From assembly GCA_001771585.1 (NCBI GenBank), contig MEUE01000003.1, forward strand, positions 186,001-250,000: a stretch of DNA of 64,000 bases. Reading direction: 5' to 3'. The DNA comes from a candidate division WOR-1 bacterium RIFOXYB2_FULL_46_45. Its GTDB lineage: Bacteria > Margulisbacteria > WOR-1 > XYC2-FULL-46-14. Positions 50,631-61,222 of the stretch are shown here, piece after piece (positions within the stretch are counted from its first letter, which is position 1; the number at the start of each line of letters is the position of its first letter). The notes below the pieces were generated by a model. It saw nothing but the letters and a program-made list of their open reading frames with translations, did no database searches and was not told the origin of the DNA. A program made the position numbers and the translations under genes.

Positions 50631-50774
50631 TTGTTTGTTTCTCCTTTGTGAAGTTTTTCTGCTATCAATGGACTATTGAGGCCTAACTTTTTATGTGGCA
50701 TCGACATGATTTTAGTCGCAGAATTCAACTAATAATCTCAACCATTAATCTCGACCTTCCTTAACATACTACCA

Positions 50775-50803
50775 ATTGTAGCACCCCGGTTTAAAAATGT
50801 CAA
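50775..50803 (-). promoter_or_regulatory. Promoter of the RRM gene with long leader
   Basis: TTGACA (50803-50798), 17-base spacer, TACAAT (50780-50775). The -35 overlaps the carB stop. The leader to the ATG is about 138 bases, long enough for a regulatory fold; no known riboswitch is recognised in it. Confidence 0.8.
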
Positions 50804-53800
50804 GCGGCAAAGCGATGGTATTCTTGCAGAGGGCAGACGTCAAAACCTTTCCGCTTTGCCGCCTCAATCCCGTTGACGGCCGCCTGGGCGCCGGATAAAG
50901 TGGTAATCAGCGGAATTCCCCTCATCACCGCCCCGGAACGGATGAGCGCCTCGTCCGCTTTTTGTTTCTGGTTGCCGGAAGGGGTATTGATCAGCAAACT
51001 GATTTCGCCGCTTTTCAGGTGGTCCATCACGTCCGGCCGCCCCTCCCCGATCCTCGCAACTTCTTCAACCGGAGAGACCCCGTTGTTGCGCAAAACCTCG
51101 GCCGTGCCTAATGTAGCCAGAATTGAAAAACCCAGGTCGCGGAGTTTTTTTACAATATAAATTATGTTGCGCTTGTCGTGGTCTTTTACCGAAACAAAAA
51201 CTTTGCCGGAAAGCGGCAGGCGCTGGCCGGCGGCGATTTGCGATTTCATGAAGGCCGAACCGAAGTCGGCATCAATCCCCATCACTTCCCCGGTCGATTT
51301 CATCTCCGGCCCCAGGACCGTGTCCACCCCCGGAAAACGGTTGAAAGGGAAGACCGCCTCTTTGACCGAAAAATATTTCGGTTCAATTTCTTTGACTTTG
51401 AGCTCCTTCAAAGTTTTTCCGGTCATGACCCGGGTCGCCACCTTTGCCCAGGGGATCCCGGTCGCTTTGCTGACATAGGGGATCGTGCGCGAAGCGCGCG
51501 GATTGACTTCCAAAACATAAACCCGGTCGTTTTTAACCGCGTATTGCACGTTCATCAGCCCTTTTACTTTGAGCTCTTGGGCCAGAGCGCGGGTATTCTT
51601 TTTGATCATGGAAACGATCTGTTTGCTTAGGGAAAAAGCCGGAATGGAACAGGCCGAATCGCCGGAGTGGATCCCCGCCTCTTCGATATGCTCCATGATC
51701 CCGCAAATCAAGCTTTCAACCCCGTCGGAAACGCAGTCGACATCAACTTCAATCGCGTCTTCCAAAAACTTGTCGACCAAAATCGGCCGTTCGGGAGAAA
51801 CATTAATCGCCTTCTGCATATATTCGTCAAGCTCCGCTTCGCTGTAAACCAGCCGCATGGCGCGCCCGCCCAAAACATAGGAGGGGCGGACCAAAACCGG
51901 GTAGCCGATCTTTTTGGCGATCTTCATGGCATTTGATTTTGAAAAGGCGGTCCCGTTGGGCGGCTGGTTCAGTTTTAGTTTACGGATCATCGCGGAAAAA
52001 AGCTTCCGGTCTTCCGCCCGGTCGATCGACTTGGGGGAAGTACCGATAATTTTTACTCCGGCCCGCTCAAGTCCCAGTGCGATATTAAGCGGCGTCTGGC
52101 CACCGAATTGCACAATCACACCGTCGGGCCGCTCTTTTTTTACGATGTTCAAAACGTCTTCGACCGTCACCGGTTCAAAATAAAGCCGGTCGGAGGTGTC
52201 GTAGTCGGTTGAAACGGTTTCGGGATTGGAATTGACCATGATCGATTCAAACCCGTCTTCGCGCAGGGCAAAAGAGGCGTGGCAGCAGCAATAGTCGAAC
52301 TCAATCCCCTGCCCGATCCGGTTCGGCCCACCGCCCAGGATCATGATCTTTTTCTTTTTTCCGACGCGGATCTCGTCTTCCGTCTCGTAGGTGGAATAAT
52401 AATAGGGAGTGTATGCCTCAAACTCGGCGGCGCAGGTGTCAACCAGCTTGTAAACCGGGCTGATCCCGGATTTCTCCCGTATTTTTCTGACCTCTTCTTC
52501 TTTTTTACCGGTTAAAAACGCCAGCTGGCGGTCGGAAAAACCGAGTTGTTTTAATCGGAAAAGTTCGGCCGGATTTTTAAGCGCTTTCGCCTTAATTTTT
52601 TTGCCTTCGTCGACAATCTGTTTTAAGTTATGGAGGAACCAGCGGTCAATTTTTGAGGCCTTATAAATCCGGTCAATTGACATCCCGCTTTCAAGGGCGT
52701 ATTTAACGTAAAAAATCCGGTCTGGATTGGGAACGCTCAATTTTTGGGAGAGAAGTTTCGGGTCGTATTCGTCTTTTCCGTCGAACCCAAAGCCGGCCCT
52801 CCCGATCTCAAGCGAACGGAGCCCCTTTTGGAAAGCCTCTTTAAAAGTCCTCCCGATCGCCATCGTCTCTCCCACCGATTTCATGGAGGTGCCGATCACC
52901 GGTTCGGCATCGGGAAATTTTTCAAAGGTAAAGCGCGGGATCTTAACGACGCAATAATCGATGGTCGGCTCAAATGACGCCGGCGTCTCTTTGGTGATAT
53001 CGTTTCTGATCTCGTCAAGCGTGTAACCGACCGAAAGTTTGGCGGCAAATTTTGCGATCGGAAACCCGGTCGCTTTTGAGGCCAGCGCGGAAGAACGCGA
53101 AACACGGGGGTTCATTTCGATAATCACCATGCGGCCGTTGTCCGGATGGACCGCGAACTGGACATTGGAACCGCCGGTCTCAACCCCGATCTCGCGGATC
53201 GCCGCGATCGATTGGTCGCGCATCTTCTGGTATTCGCGGTCGGTTAAGGTCTGCGCCGGAGCAACCGTGATCGAATCTCCGGTATGCACCCCCATCGGAT
53301 CGATATTTTCAATCGAACAGATAATGACCACATTGTCTTTTTTGTCCCGCATCACCTCAAGTTCGAATTCTTTCCAGCCGGTCAAATCCTCTTCAATCAA
53401 AACCTGGGAGATTGGAGAAAGCTCCAGGCCCAGTTTGACGATCCGGTCAAATTCTTCCCGGTTGAAGGCAACTCCTGAACCGGTCCCTCCCAGGGTAAAA
53501 GCGGGGCGGATAATCACCGGGAGGCCGACCTGTTCCAAAACCTGTTCGGATTCTTTAATCGTTTTGGCCAAACCGGAACGGGGAAGGTCCAGACCGGCTT
53601 TTTTCATCGCTTCCTTGAAAAGTTCGCGGTCTTCGGCTTTTTTGATCGCTTTGATGTCGGCGCCGATAACTTCGACGTTGAATTTTTTCAAAACTCCCAT
53701 TTCGTCCAAAGCAACCGCGGTGTTCAAGGCGGTCTGTCCGCCCAGAGTCGGCAGGAGCGCGTCGGGACGCTCTTTTTCGATAATTTTGGCGCACATCTCC

Positions 53801-54012
53801 GGTGTCACCGGCTCGACATAAGTCCGGTTAGCCATCTCCGGATCTGTCATGATGGTGGCGGGGTTCGAGTTGATCAAAATAACTTCATAGCCCTCTTCAC
53901 GCAGGGCTTTGCAGGCCTGGGAGCCGGAATAATCGAACTCGCAGGCCTGGCTGATGATGATCGGCCCGGCGCCGATGATCATTATTTTTTTTATGTCAGT
54001 TCTTTTTGGCAT
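50800..54012 (-). CDS. carB: Carbamoyl-phosphate synthase large subunit
   Basis: CarB makes carbamoyl phosphate from bicarbonate, ATP and the ammonia delivered by CarA, for pyrimidine and arginine synthesis. The 1,070-residue length is standard. Two homologous halves are visible, each with a pre-ATP-grasp start ([21 protein letters not shown] and [21 protein letters not shown]), ATP-grasp domain and NPRxSRS/NPRASRT motif. The C-terminal MGS-like allosteric domain ([20 protein letters not shown]) is present. It overlaps carA by 17 bases. Confidence 0.98.
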   Translation of the reverse strand: MPKRTDIKKIMIIGAGPIIISQACEFDYSGSQACKALREEGYEVILINSNPATIMTDPEMANRTYVEPVTPEMCAKIIEKERPDALLPTLGGQTALNTAVALDEMGVLKKFNVEVIGADIKAIKKAEDRELFKEAMKKAGLDLPRSGLAKTIKESEQVLEQVGLPVIIRPAFTLGGTGSGVAFNREEFDRIVKLGLELSPISQVLIEEDLTGWKEFELEVMRDKKDNVVIICSIENIDPMGVHTGDSITVAPAQTLTDREYQKMRDQSIAAIREIGVETGGSNVQFAVHPDNGRMVIIEMNPRVSRSSALASKATGFPIAKFAAKLSVGYTLDEIRNDITKETPASFEPTIDYCVVKIPRFTFEKFPDAEPVIGTSMKSVGETMAIGRTFKEAFQKGLRSLEIGRAGFGFDGKDEYDPKLLSQKLSVPNPDRIFYVKYALESGMSIDRIYKASKIDRWFLHNLKQIVDEGKKIKAKALKNPAELFRLKQLGFSDRQLAFLTGKKEEEVRKIREKSGISPVYKLVDTCAAEFEAYTPYYYSTYETEDEIRVGKKKKIMILGGGPNRIGQGIEFDYCCCHASFALREDGFESIMVNSNPETVSTDYDTSDRLYFEPVTVEDVLNIVKKERPDGVIVQFGGQTPLNIALGLERAGVKIIGTSPKSIDRAEDRKLFSAMIRKLKLNQPPNGTAFSKSNAMKIAKKIGYPVLVRPSYVLGGRAMRLVYSEAELDEYMQKAINVSPERPILVDKFLEDAIEVDVDCVSDGVESLICGIMEHIEEAGIHSGDSACSIPAFSLSKQIVSMIKKNTRALAQELKVKGLMNVQYAVKNDRVYVLEVNPRASRTIPYVSKATGIPWAKVATRVMTGKTLKELKVKEIEPKYFSVKEAVFPFNRFPGVDTVLGPEMKSTGEVMGIDADFGSAFMKSQIAAGQRLPLSGKVFVSVKDHDKRNIIYIVKKLRDLGFSILATLGTAEVLRNNGVSPVEEVARIGEGRPDVMDHLKSGEISLLINTPSGNQKQKADEALIRSGAVMRGIPLITTLSGAQAAVNGIEAAKRKGFDVCPLQEYHRFAA

Positions 54013-55084
54013 CTTCCATCATCCTTGTAAAACGTTCAAATAAATGGACGGCATCATGCGGCCCCGGCCCGGCTTCGGGATGGTGCTGCACCGAAAAGAT
54101 CGGAAATTTCTTGTGCGCCATCCCTTCCGCGGTCCGGTCATTCAAGTTGATATGGGTCAATTCGATCTCCTCTTTTGAAAGTGTGCTCATGTCAACCGCA
54201 AAGCCGTGGTTCTGGGCGGTGATCTCAACTTTTTTGGTCGCCAATTCCATCACCGGCTGGTTGCCGCCGTGATGGCCGAATTTTAATTTGTAGGTCTTCC
54301 CCCCCAGCGCCAGCCCCAGTAATTGGTTCCCCAGGCAAATGCCGAAGATCGGAAGTTTGCCGATTAACTTTTTAATATTTTCAATGGCGTAGGTCACCGC
54401 CGCCGGATCGGCGGGACCGTTGGAGAGAAGAATTCCGTCGGGCTTGGCTTGTAAAAGTTTTTCGGCCGGATAATCGGCCGGATAGACCGTAACGGCACAG
54501 CCGGCCTTTTCCAGGTTGCGCAAAATATTCAGCTTGACCCCATAATCGTAAACCGCGACTTTATATTTTCCTTTATTGTTGAAACGGTACGGTTTTTTGC
54601 AGGTAACAATTTTGACCAAATCGACCCCTTCCACCCCGCGCGATTCACGCGCTTTTTTGACCAGTTTTTTTCCGTCCGATTCGACGGTTGAGATGATCCC
54701 TTTGAGCGATCCGTTAATCCGCAATTTGCGGGTCAGCATGCGGGTATCAATCCCTTCGATCCCGACAATCTTATGTTTTTTGAGGTAGCGGTCAAGCTTC
54801 TGGGTGGCGCGGAAGTTGGAAGCGACCTGCGAATTTTCACGGACGACAAAGGCCTCCACTTGCGGCACGGGAGACTCGATGTCTTCGTCGTTGACCCCGT
54901 AGTTGCCGATCAAAGGATAGGTCATGGTGACGATTTGGCCTTTGTAGGACGGGTCGGTTAGGATTTCCTGGTAGCCGGTCAAGGAGGTGTTGAAAACCAC
55001 TTCACCGGATTTTTCCCCTTCCGCTCCAAACGACCAGCCGCTAAAAATCGTACCGTCTTCAAGCGCCAGGATTGCTTTCTTCAT
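53996..55084 (-). CDS. carA: Carbamoyl-phosphate synthase small subunit
   Basis: CarA hydrolyses glutamine and channels ammonia to CarB. The 362 residues show the N-terminal domain ([36 protein letters not shown]) and the class I glutamine amidotransferase domain with the nucleophile in [15 protein letters not shown] and the His-Glu pair in [14 protein letters not shown]. It starts five bases after the ygiQ stop and overlaps carB, so it is inside the rpsT-carB operon. Confidence 0.98.
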   Translation of the reverse strand: MKKAILALEDGTIFSGWSFGAEGEKSGEVVFNTSLTGYQEILTDPSYKGQIVTMTYPLIGNYGVNDEDIESPVPQVEAFVVRENSQVASNFRATQKLDRYLKKHKIVGIEGIDTRMLTRKLRINGSLKGIISTVESDGKKLVKKARESRGVEGVDLVKIVTCKKPYRFNNKGKYKVAVYDYGVKLNILRNLEKAGCAVTVYPADYPAEKLLQAKPDGILLSNGPADPAAVTYAIENIKKLIGKLPIFGICLGNQLLGLALGGKTYKLKFGHHGGNQPVMELATKKVEITAQNHGFAVDMSTLSKEEIELTHINLNDRTAEGMAHKKFPIFSVQHHPEAGPGPHDAVHLFERFTRMMEDAKKN

Positions 55085-55089
55085 TACCG

Positions 55090-56814
55090 CTATTCTAACT
55101 TATTCAAGAGCACCCTGGCAAGTTCCCTCTTTCCCAAAATCGTGAGCGCTTTCATCACTTGCCTCTTATTCTTTTCCAAATACGGCTGAAGAAGCGCGCG
55201 CTGGAGGGAGCGCTCCTCCCCCTTCGGTACGTGGACCGGCTTTCCGGTATACGGATCAAGCCCGGTATAGTACATGCAGGTTGCGGCGGTCATCGGGGTT
55301 GGAGTAAAATTTTGCACTTGTTGAACCCTGATATTGTTCTTCTTAAGAAAGAGCGCCAGCTCAAGCATGTGGTTTAATGTTGTCCCGGGATGGGAAGAGA
55401 TGAAATAGGGGATCAAAAACTGCCGCTTCCCGTGTTTTTGGTTCAGCCGTTCAAATTCTTTTTTGAACTTTAAAAACCGGTCAAACTTCGGCTTCTTCAT
55501 CAGAAGCAAAACTTCTTCGCAGATATGCTCGGGGGCGACCGAAAGCTGTCCGCCGACATGATGCCGGACCAGCTCTTCCATATAATCGGGATCCAAAAGG
55601 GCCAGATCGTAACGGATACCGGAATTGATAAAAACATGTTTCATCCCCGGAAGTTCCCGGATTTGTTTTAGCATTTTTAACATCGGCTTGGAGTTGGTAT
55701 CCAGATTTTTACAGATCGTCGGATAGATACAGCTTACGCGCGCGCACCCTTCCGGGCTTTTACATTCCATCTTATACATATTGGCGGTCGGGCCGCCGAT
55801 ATCAAGAATGTTCCCTTTAAAATCTTTTTGTTTCATTATAATATTTTGAATTTCATCTTTGATTGAGGTTTCGCTTCGGCTCTGAATATATTTCCCCTGA
55901 TGGTTGGTGATGGCGCAGAAGGAACAGCCGCCGAAACAGCCGCGGTGGGAGATCGTCGAGAATTTTACAAAATCAAAAGCCGGGACACAACAAGATTCCC
56001 TGGTAAATGGGAGCTTGAACAGTCCTTCAAATTCTTCCTGGCTCAAATTCTCCGGCGGATAAACAACCAAGAATCTCCCCTGGCACGGTTGTATGATTGT
56101 TCGGGGATGTCTTTTGGCATATTCGAGTGAATATAACTTGAACGCTTCGGCATACTTTCTTTTGTCGGTTGACACTTCTTCATACGACGGCAGCAACAAA
56201 TAATCCTTATATTCCGAAATATCTTTTTTAATTATTGCCGAATTTGGTATTTTGAATTTAGAATTTTGAGCTTGTTTAGAGTTTAGGGTTTCGGATTTGA
56301 TTGAATCCGCAAGCTTCCATATTCCTTGTTCCGACATTCCGTAGAACAACAAATCCGCTTTCGAATCAAATAAAAGGGATCGCCGCACCTTGTCGTCCCA
56401 AAAATCATAATGCGCGAAGCGCCGCAAGCTGGCTTCCACTCCGCCCAGAACAATTATTGATCCGGGGAAGAGCTGTTTTAGTTTATTGGTATATATAATA
56501 GAAGCGCGGTCGGGGCGATGGCCGGCTTCCCCGTTTGGTGAGTACATATCATCGCGGCGGACCTTTTTATCGGCGGTGTAGTTGTTGACCATCGAATCGA
56601 GGTTCCCGGCGGTGACAGCAAAGAACAAGTTCGGTTTCCCAAGCGCGAGAAAATCTTTGTCGGATTTCCAGTCGGGCTGCGGAATAATTCCGACTTTAAA
56701 ACCTTTTGATTCTAAAAATCTCCTAATTAACGCCGCGCCGAAGCTGGGGTGGTCGACGTACGCGTCGCCGGAGACAATGATGATATCAAACGTTTTCAAC
56801 TCCCCTCCCCACAT
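55090..56814 (-). CDS. YgiQ family radical SAM protein
   Basis: A 574-residue radical SAM protein of the YgiQ/UPF0313 group, function unknown. The N-terminus (DIIIVSGDAYVDHPSFGAALIRRFLE) is typical, and the cluster motif CX3CX2C is CFGGCSFC in SHRGCFGGCSFCAITNHQG. I start at the ATG 56814; a TTG 15 bases later behind GGGAGGGG is possible, and the frame open to 56898 overlaps ispE. Between the N-terminal region and the radical SAM part an in-frame low-complexity insert encodes LNSKQAQNSKFKIPNS. Confidence 0.92.
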   Translation of the reverse strand: MWGGELKTFDIIIVSGDAYVDHPSFGAALIRRFLESKGFKVGIIPQPDWKSDKDFLALGKPNLFFAVTAGNLDSMVNNYTADKKVRRDDMYSPNGEAGHRPDRASIIYTNKLKQLFPGSIIVLGGVEASLRRFAHYDFWDDKVRRSLLFDSKADLLFYGMSEQGIWKLADSIKSETLNSKQAQNSKFKIPNSAIIKKDISEYKDYLLLPSYEEVSTDKRKYAEAFKLYSLEYAKRHPRTIIQPCQGRFLVVYPPENLSQEEFEGLFKLPFTRESCCVPAFDFVKFSTISHRGCFGGCSFCAITNHQGKYIQSRSETSIKDEIQNIIMKQKDFKGNILDIGGPTANMYKMECKSPEGCARVSCIYPTICKNLDTNSKPMLKMLKQIRELPGMKHVFINSGIRYDLALLDPDYMEELVRHHVGGQLSVAPEHICEEVLLLMKKPKFDRFLKFKKEFERLNQKHGKRQFLIPYFISSHPGTTLNHMLELALFLKKNNIRVQQVQNFTPTPMTAATCMYYTGLDPYTGKPVHVPKGEERSLQRALLQPYLEKNKRQVMKALTILGKRELARVLLNKLE

Positions 56815-57580
56815 TCTCAACCAGATAACTCTGCGGATGTTTTTTGCGGATAGCTTCGAGGATTTTGATCCCCTTCTCTTCCGATTCGACAATCCCAAAA
56901 ACGCTTGATCCGGAACCGGACATTTGTGATTTCAAACAGCCGAGTTTCAGCAGTTCCTTCTTTAATTCCCCGATCTCCGGATACTGCGAAAGAACGACAC
57001 TCTCAAGGTCGTTATCGGTTGACGAAACAACCGGTTTGAAATTTTGATAGACCCAGGCGGTTGAAATTAAAATCTGCGGAGTCACCAAAACAAACCAGGT
57101 TTTTGGCAAAGGTTCAATCGGCTCAACCAACTCCCCCCTCCCTCTAACCCTCCCCCTTCCGCCGATAAGACAAAAAGGGACGTCTGATCCGACACTCTCT
57201 CCAAGAACCCGAAGATCCGATTCCGAAAGCATCGTCTTGTACATTATATTAAGGCCGACCAAGACCGCCGCCGCATCGGCGGAACCGCCCCCCAGGCCGG
57301 CCGCATGAGGAACCAGCTTTTGAATTTCAATTTTGACTCCCTGATTTATAGCGGTCTTCTCAAAAAAAGCCAGCGCGGCTTTGTAAACCGTATTGGACCG
57401 ATCGGTTGGAATAAGAGGGTTGGTGCAAAAGATTTTTATCCCTTTAGAAAGCGGATCGAGCTTGATTGAATCATAAAGGGAGATCGACTGCATGATGGAA
57501 TCAATTTCGTGATAGCCGTCGGGGCGTTTTCCGATGACCTTGAGGGAAAGGTTGAGCTTAGCGTTTGCCCGAAGCTGCAT
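56786..57580 (-). CDS. ispE: 4-diphosphocytidyl-2-C-methyl-D-erythritol kinase IspE
   Basis: IspE phosphorylates CDP-ME in the non-mevalonate isoprenoid pathway. The 264 residues show the GHMP-kinase layout: AKLNLSLKVIGKRPDGYHEI, the ATP loop PHAAGLGGGSADAAAVLVGL, the GSDVPFCLIGG region and the C-terminal MSGSGSSVFGI. After CLIGG lies an in-frame low-complexity insert, RGRVRGRGELVEP, encoded by GGGAGGG-type words. It overlaps the rpsT end by 23 bases and the ygiQ start. Confidence 0.96.
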   Translation of the reverse strand: MQLRANAKLNLSLKVIGKRPDGYHEIDSIMQSISLYDSIKLDPLSKGIKIFCTNPLIPTDRSNTVYKAALAFFEKTAINQGVKIEIQKLVPHAAGLGGGSADAAAVLVGLNIMYKTMLSESDLRVLGESVGSDVPFCLIGGRGRVRGRGELVEPIEPLPKTWFVLVTPQILISTAWVYQNFKPVVSSTDNDLESVVLSQYPEIGELKKELLKLGCLKSQMSGSGSSVFGIVESEEKGIKILEAIRKKHPQSYLVENVGRGVENV

Positions 57581-57824
57581 TTAATCTCATCAGGCGTGAT
57601 TTCTTGCGGGCGGCGTTGTTCTTTTTATAAACCTTTTTGATCGCGGCCTTGTCGATCCATTTCTGGGCGGTTTTGACCAGCTCAAGGACGTTCTCCTTCT
57701 TTTCGGAAATCGCCTTGATCGCTTCTTTCATCAGCCGTTTGACTTTGTTCTTATAAAAAAGGTTCAGTTGACGGTTGCGGGCGGAGGTTTTTATGCGCTT
57801 TTTGGCTGACTTTATGTTGGCCAT
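57558..57824 (-). CDS. rpsT: 30S ribosomal protein S20
   Basis: An 88-residue highly basic three-helix protein that binds 16S rRNA. The start ANIKSAKKRIKTSARNRQLN and the end NNAARKKSRLMRLNA are family-typical. AAGGAG precedes the ATG. It is the first gene of the minus-strand operon with ispE, ygiQ, carA and carB. S20 often stands alone in other bacteria. Confidence 0.97.
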   Translation of the reverse strand: MANIKSAKKRIKTSARNRQLNLFYKNKVKRLMKEAIKAISEKKENVLELVKTAQKWIDKAAIKKVYKKNNAARKKSRLMRLNAASGKR

Positions 57825-57846
57825 TTTTCTTTTTCTCCTTTTCTAC

Positions 57847-57876
57847 TTGACAACTTTATCAAAAGTGCGTTATATT
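57847..57876 (+). promoter_or_regulatory. Promoter of accD-accA
   Basis: TTGACA (57847-57852), 18-base spacer, TATATT (57871-57876). Start predicted near 57883, about 30 bases before the ATG. Confidence 0.65.
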
Positions 57877-57877
57877 T

Positions 57878-57906
57878 ATTGTACCATACAAAAGTATTCC
57901 AAACAA
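57878..57906 (-). promoter_or_regulatory. Promoter of the rpsT operon
   Basis: TTGTTT (57906-57901), 17-base spacer, TACAAT (57883-57878), on the minus strand. It overlaps the downstream part of the divergent accD promoter region. Confidence 0.62.
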
Positions 57907-57913
57907 CCCCATC

Positions 57914-58792
57914 ATGGCAAAATTAGCCCTTCATCAATGGTTCCAAAAAAGAAAACTTGAAAAAGAGGCCGGTCCCGCTTCCGAGCGGCTGGATATCCCG
58001 GGCAACTTATGGATCAAATGCACCAAATGCCAAGTCGCTATTTTTGCAAAAGACCTGGACGCGAATTTAAAGGTCTGCCCGAAATGCGGCTATCATTTCA
58101 AACTCTCCGCTCGCGAGAGGATTGAAGCGACCATTGATCCCGAAACTTTCACCGAAATCAGCCCCTTCCTCCATTCAAAGGATTTTTTGGGGTTTGTCGA
58201 CTCGGCTCCCTACAGCCAGCGGATCTTAAAGAGTGAAGAAAAAACCGGCTTGGCCGACGCGATTGTGATCGGCGAAGGAGAATTGCACGGAATTGAGGTC
58301 GGGATCGGAGTGATGGACTTTTCTTTTATGGGAGGGAGCATGGGATCGGTGGTCGGAGAAAAAGTTACCCGCATCGCCGAGATCTGCCTCGATAAAAAAA
58401 TACCGCTTATAATTTTCAGCTCCTCCGGCGGCGCTAGGATGCAGGAGGGAATTATGTCCCTTATGCAGATGGCCAAGACCTCCGCCGCTTTGAGCCGGCT
58501 CCGCTCTGCTGCGATCCCCTATCTTTCAATTATGACCGACCCGACCACCGGAGGGACCACCGCCAGCTTCGCGATGCTGGGCGACTTAAATATTGCCGAG
58601 CCGGGAGCGCTGATCGGCTTTGCCGGACCAAGGGTGATCGAACAGACCATCCGCCAAAAGCTTCCGCCCGGTTTTCAGCGCGCTGAATTTTTGGAAAAAC
58701 ACGGGATGGTCGACATCGTCTCGGAAAGGGGTAAAATGAAGGAAGAGCTTAAAAAAGTTCTTCATTTTTTTGAAAATGCCGCAAAAACCTAA
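57914..58792 (+). CDS. accD: Acetyl-CoA carboxylase carboxyltransferase beta subunit
   Basis: AccD with AccA transfers the carboxyl group from biotin to acetyl-CoA, giving malonyl-CoA for fatty acids. The N-terminal four-cysteine zinc ribbon is complete (Cys36, 39, 55, 58 in CTKC...CPKC). The crotonase-like core has [34 protein letters not shown] and [15 protein letters not shown]. The 292-residue length is normal. It overlaps accA by 17 bases. The biotin ligase gene birA is elsewhere in the window. Confidence 0.97.
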   Translation: MAKLALHQWFQKRKLEKEAGPASERLDIPGNLWIKCTKCQVAIFAKDLDANLKVCPKCGYHFKLSARERIEATIDPETFTEISPFLHSKDFLGFVDSAPYSQRILKSEEKTGLADAIVIGEGELHGIEVGIGVMDFSFMGGSMGSVVGEKVTRIAEICLDKKIPLIIFSSSGGARMQEGIMSLMQMAKTSAALSRLRSAAIPYLSIMTDPTTGGTTASFAMLGDLNIAEPGALIGFAGPRVIEQTIRQKLPPGFQRAEFLEKHGMVDIVSERGKMKEELKKVLHFFENAAKT

Positions 58793-59774
58793 TCGCGTCC
58801 TGCTTGAATTTGAAAAGCCGCTGCTTGAGCTTTATAAAAAGATCGACGATCTTAAAATGCAGGACATGGACATGTCCGAAGAGATCAAGATGCTCGAAAA
58901 AAGGATCGAAACGCTCCAGCGCGATATTTTTTCAAATTTAACCCCGATCCAGATCGTGCAGGTGGCCCGGCACATCAAACGGCCGACCACGCTTGATTTG
59001 ATAAATTTGATCTTCAACGATTTTGTCGAGATGCGCGGCGACCGGAATTTTTCGGACGATCCGGCGATGGTCGGCGGCCTGGCAATGCTCCCCGGCTGTA
59101 AAAAATCAAACCCACTGGGAGAAACGATTTTTGACCAGCCGGTCGTTTTGATCGGGCAACAAAAAGGGAGCAACACCAAAGAGAATATCAAACGCAATTT
59201 CGGAATGGCGCATCCGGAGGGCTACCGCAAAGCCCTGCGATTGATGCATCTGGCGGAGAGATTCAACGCGCCGATCATAAGCTTTATCGACACCCCCGGC
59301 GCCTTCTGTGGAATTGGAGCGGAAGAACGCGGACAGGCGGAGGCGATCGCTAAAAATTTGAGAAGCATGGCCGGACTTTCGGTTCCGTTTATTTCAATTG
59401 TTATCGGCGAAGGGGGATCGGGAGGGGCGCTCGGAATCGGGATGGGAAACCGGGTCCTGATGCTTGAATTTTCAATCTACTCGGTAATTTCTCCGGAGGG
59501 CTGCGCTTCAATTTTATTCAGGGACGCTAAAAAAGCGCCCCACGCGGCGGAGGTCTCAAAGATCACAGCAATTGACCTCTTGGAAATGAACGTAATAGAT
59601 GAGATAATAAAGGAACCGGTCGGCGGAGCGCACAACAATTACAAAGAGACCGCCTTGAACATCGGTTCTGCGATTAAAAAACACCTGTCAGATTTAGCAA
59701 GATTGTCGTCCCGCGAGTTGATCGCGGATCGTTACCGCAAATATCGCAACATGGGATATTTCACGGAAGAATAA
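58776..59774 (+). CDS. accA: Acetyl-CoA carboxylase carboxyltransferase alpha subunit
   Basis: AccA pairs with AccD in the carboxyltransferase. The 332 residues include the N-terminal helical region ([17 protein letters not shown]), [48 protein letters not shown] and [14 protein letters not shown], the CoA/biotin site. The ATG at 58776 is preferred to a TTG two codons earlier. Three bases separate its stop from a tRNA-Leu gene. Confidence 0.97.
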   Translation: MPQKPNRVLLEFEKPLLELYKKIDDLKMQDMDMSEEIKMLEKRIETLQRDIFSNLTPIQIVQVARHIKRPTTLDLINLIFNDFVEMRGDRNFSDDPAMVGGLAMLPGCKKSNPLGETIFDQPVVLIGQQKGSNTKENIKRNFGMAHPEGYRKALRLMHLAERFNAPIISFIDTPGAFCGIGAEERGQAEAIAKNLRSMAGLSVPFISIVIGEGGSGGALGIGMGNRVLMLEFSIYSVISPEGCASILFRDAKKAPHAAEVSKITAIDLLEMNVIDEIIKEPVGGAHNNYKETALNIGSAIKKHLSDLARLSSRELIADRYRKYRNMGYFTEE

Positions 59775-59777
59775 CTT

Positions 59778-59861
59778 GCCGCTGTGGTGGAATTGGCAGA
59801 CGCGTTCGCCTCAAAAGCGAATGGGGGCAACCCCGTGTCGGTTCGACTCCGACCAGCGGCA
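59778..59861 (+). tRNA. tRNA-Leu (CAA)
   Basis: An 84-nt class II tRNA. Acceptor GCCGCTG/CAGCGGC, anticodon stem TTCGC/GCGAA with loop CTCAAAA, so anticodon CAA for UUG. The long variable arm pairs (GGGG/CCCC). T-arm TCGGTTCGACTCCGA is complete. No CCA is encoded. It starts four bases after accA. Confidence 0.96.
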
Positions 59862-59875
59862 TTAGTAAAAAAGGC

Positions 59876-59957
59876 GCCCAGGTGGCGGAACTGGCAGACG
59901 CGCACGATTCAGGTTCGTGTGGGTAACACCGTGGAGGTTCAAGTCCTCTCCTGGGCA
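59876..59957 (+). tRNA. tRNA-Leu (CAG)
   Basis: An 82-nt class II tRNA: acceptor GCCCAGG/CCTGGGC, anticodon stem CACGA/TCGTG with loop TTCAGGT, anticodon CAG for CUG. Variable arm GTGGG/CACCG region pairs in part. No CCA is encoded. It lies 14 bases after the CAA gene and 20 bases before rho. Confidence 0.96.
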
Positions 59958-59977
59958 TTTCATATAAGGAGGAAAAA

Positions 59978-61222
59978 ATGGATATAGTTGCATTGGAAGG
60001 AAAGACATTGCCGGAATTGTACGAGGTCGCGAAGGGATTGAACATTGAAAACTACAAACAGCTGAAGAAGCATGATTTGATTTTCAGGATTTTGGAGGGA
60101 CAGACCAAGCAGAGCGGTAATCTTTTTGCGAAGGGAGTGCTTGAAATCCTGCCGGAGGGCTACGGCTTCTTGAGGACCAACGGCTACCTCCCCTCTCGCG
60201 ATGATATCTATATTTCACAAACCCAGATCAGGAGATTTAATCTGCAGAACGGAGACCTGGTCTCGGGACAGATCCGCCCTCCCAAAGAAGGAGAAAAATA
60301 TTACAGCTTGTTAAAGATCGAAGCGATCAACAACGCCAATCCGGAATTGACCCGCGACAGGATTTCCTATGAAGATCTGACTCCGATTTTTCCCGACGAG
60401 AGATACCAGCTGGAATATCCCAAGTGCCCGATGGCCTCCCGGCTGATCGACCTTTTGGCCCCGATCGGAAAGGGACAGCGGGCAATGATCGTTTCTCCTC
60501 CCAAAGCGGGAAAGACGACCATTTTAAAAAACATCGCCAACAGCATCGCGGAAAATTATCCGGAAGCGATGATTAAAGTTTTACTGGTTGACGAGCGGCC
60601 GGAAGAAGTTACCGATATGCGCCGGTCAGTCAAGGGAGAGGTAGTCGCGTCGACCTTCGACGAGCCACCGGAGGCACACATCCATGTGGCCGAACTTTTG
60701 ATCGAATCGGCCAAACGGCTGGTTGAGACCAAAAAAGACGTGGTGGTCCTTTTGGATTCGATCACACGATTAGCCCGCGCCTACAACCTGGTCACCCCCC
60801 CCTCCGGAAGGACCCTGTCGGGAGGACTGGATCCGACCTGCCTCCACCGCCCGAAAAGATTTTTCGGAGCGGCCAGAAATATTGAGGAAGGCGGAAGCTT
60901 GACGATCCTCGCCACCGCGCTCGTTGACACCGGTTCCCGCATGGACGACATTATATATGAAGAATTCAAAGGGACCGGGAATATGGAACTGCATTTGAAC
61001 CGCAAGCTGGCCGATTCCAGAATTTTCCCGGCGATCGACATCAAAATGTCGGGAACCAGGAGAGAAGAACTGCTGTTGACGGATCAGGAACTGAGCAAGA
61101 CCAGGCTGCTCCGCAAGATCATGGCCGACTATGAATCGCTCGATGCCACCGACCAGCTGATCAAGCGCATCGCCGAATTCAAGACCAACAAGGCCTTCCT
61201 GGACTCGGCGGATGTCAAATAG
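59978..61222 (+). CDS. rho: Transcription termination factor Rho
   Basis: Rho is the hexameric RNA helicase that ends transcription. The 414 residues show the Rho_N domain (LPELYEVAKGLNIENYKQLKK), the cold-shock-like RNA-binding domain (GVLEILPEGYGFLRTNGY) and the RecA-type ATPase with Walker A PPKAGKTTI, LLVDERPEEVTDM and the Q-loop/secondary RNA site. AAGGAGG precedes the ATG. It has no long N-terminal insert. It overlaps the MurF gene by 11 bases. Confidence 0.97.
   Translation: MDIVALEGKTLPELYEVAKGLNIENYKQLKKHDLIFRILEGQTKQSGNLFAKGVLEILPEGYGFLRTNGYLPSRDDIYISQTQIRRFNLQNGDLVSGQIRPPKEGEKYYSLLKIEAINNANPELTRDRISYEDLTPIFPDERYQLEYPKCPMASRLIDLLAPIGKGQRAMIVSPPKAGKTTILKNIANSIAENYPEAMIKVLLVDERPEEVTDMRRSVKGEVVASTFDEPPEAHIHVAELLIESAKRLVETKKDVVVLLDSITRLARAYNLVTPPSGRTLSGGLDPTCLHRPKRFFGAARNIEEGGSLTILATALVDTGSRMDDIIYEEFKGTGNMELHLNRKLADSRIFPAIDIKMSGTRREELLLTDQELSKTRLLRKIMADYESLDATDQLIKRIAEFKTNKAFLDSADVK

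Noticed and set aside
50631-50768. Riboswitch in the leader of the RRM gene
   Set aside because: No conserved aptamer core was recognised; a cold-responsive leader is more likely but unproven.
53039-53821. Long plus-strand open frame opposite carB
   Set aside because: It is antisense to a conserved ATP-grasp region, has no ribosome binding site and no recognisable domain; carB codon bias explains it.
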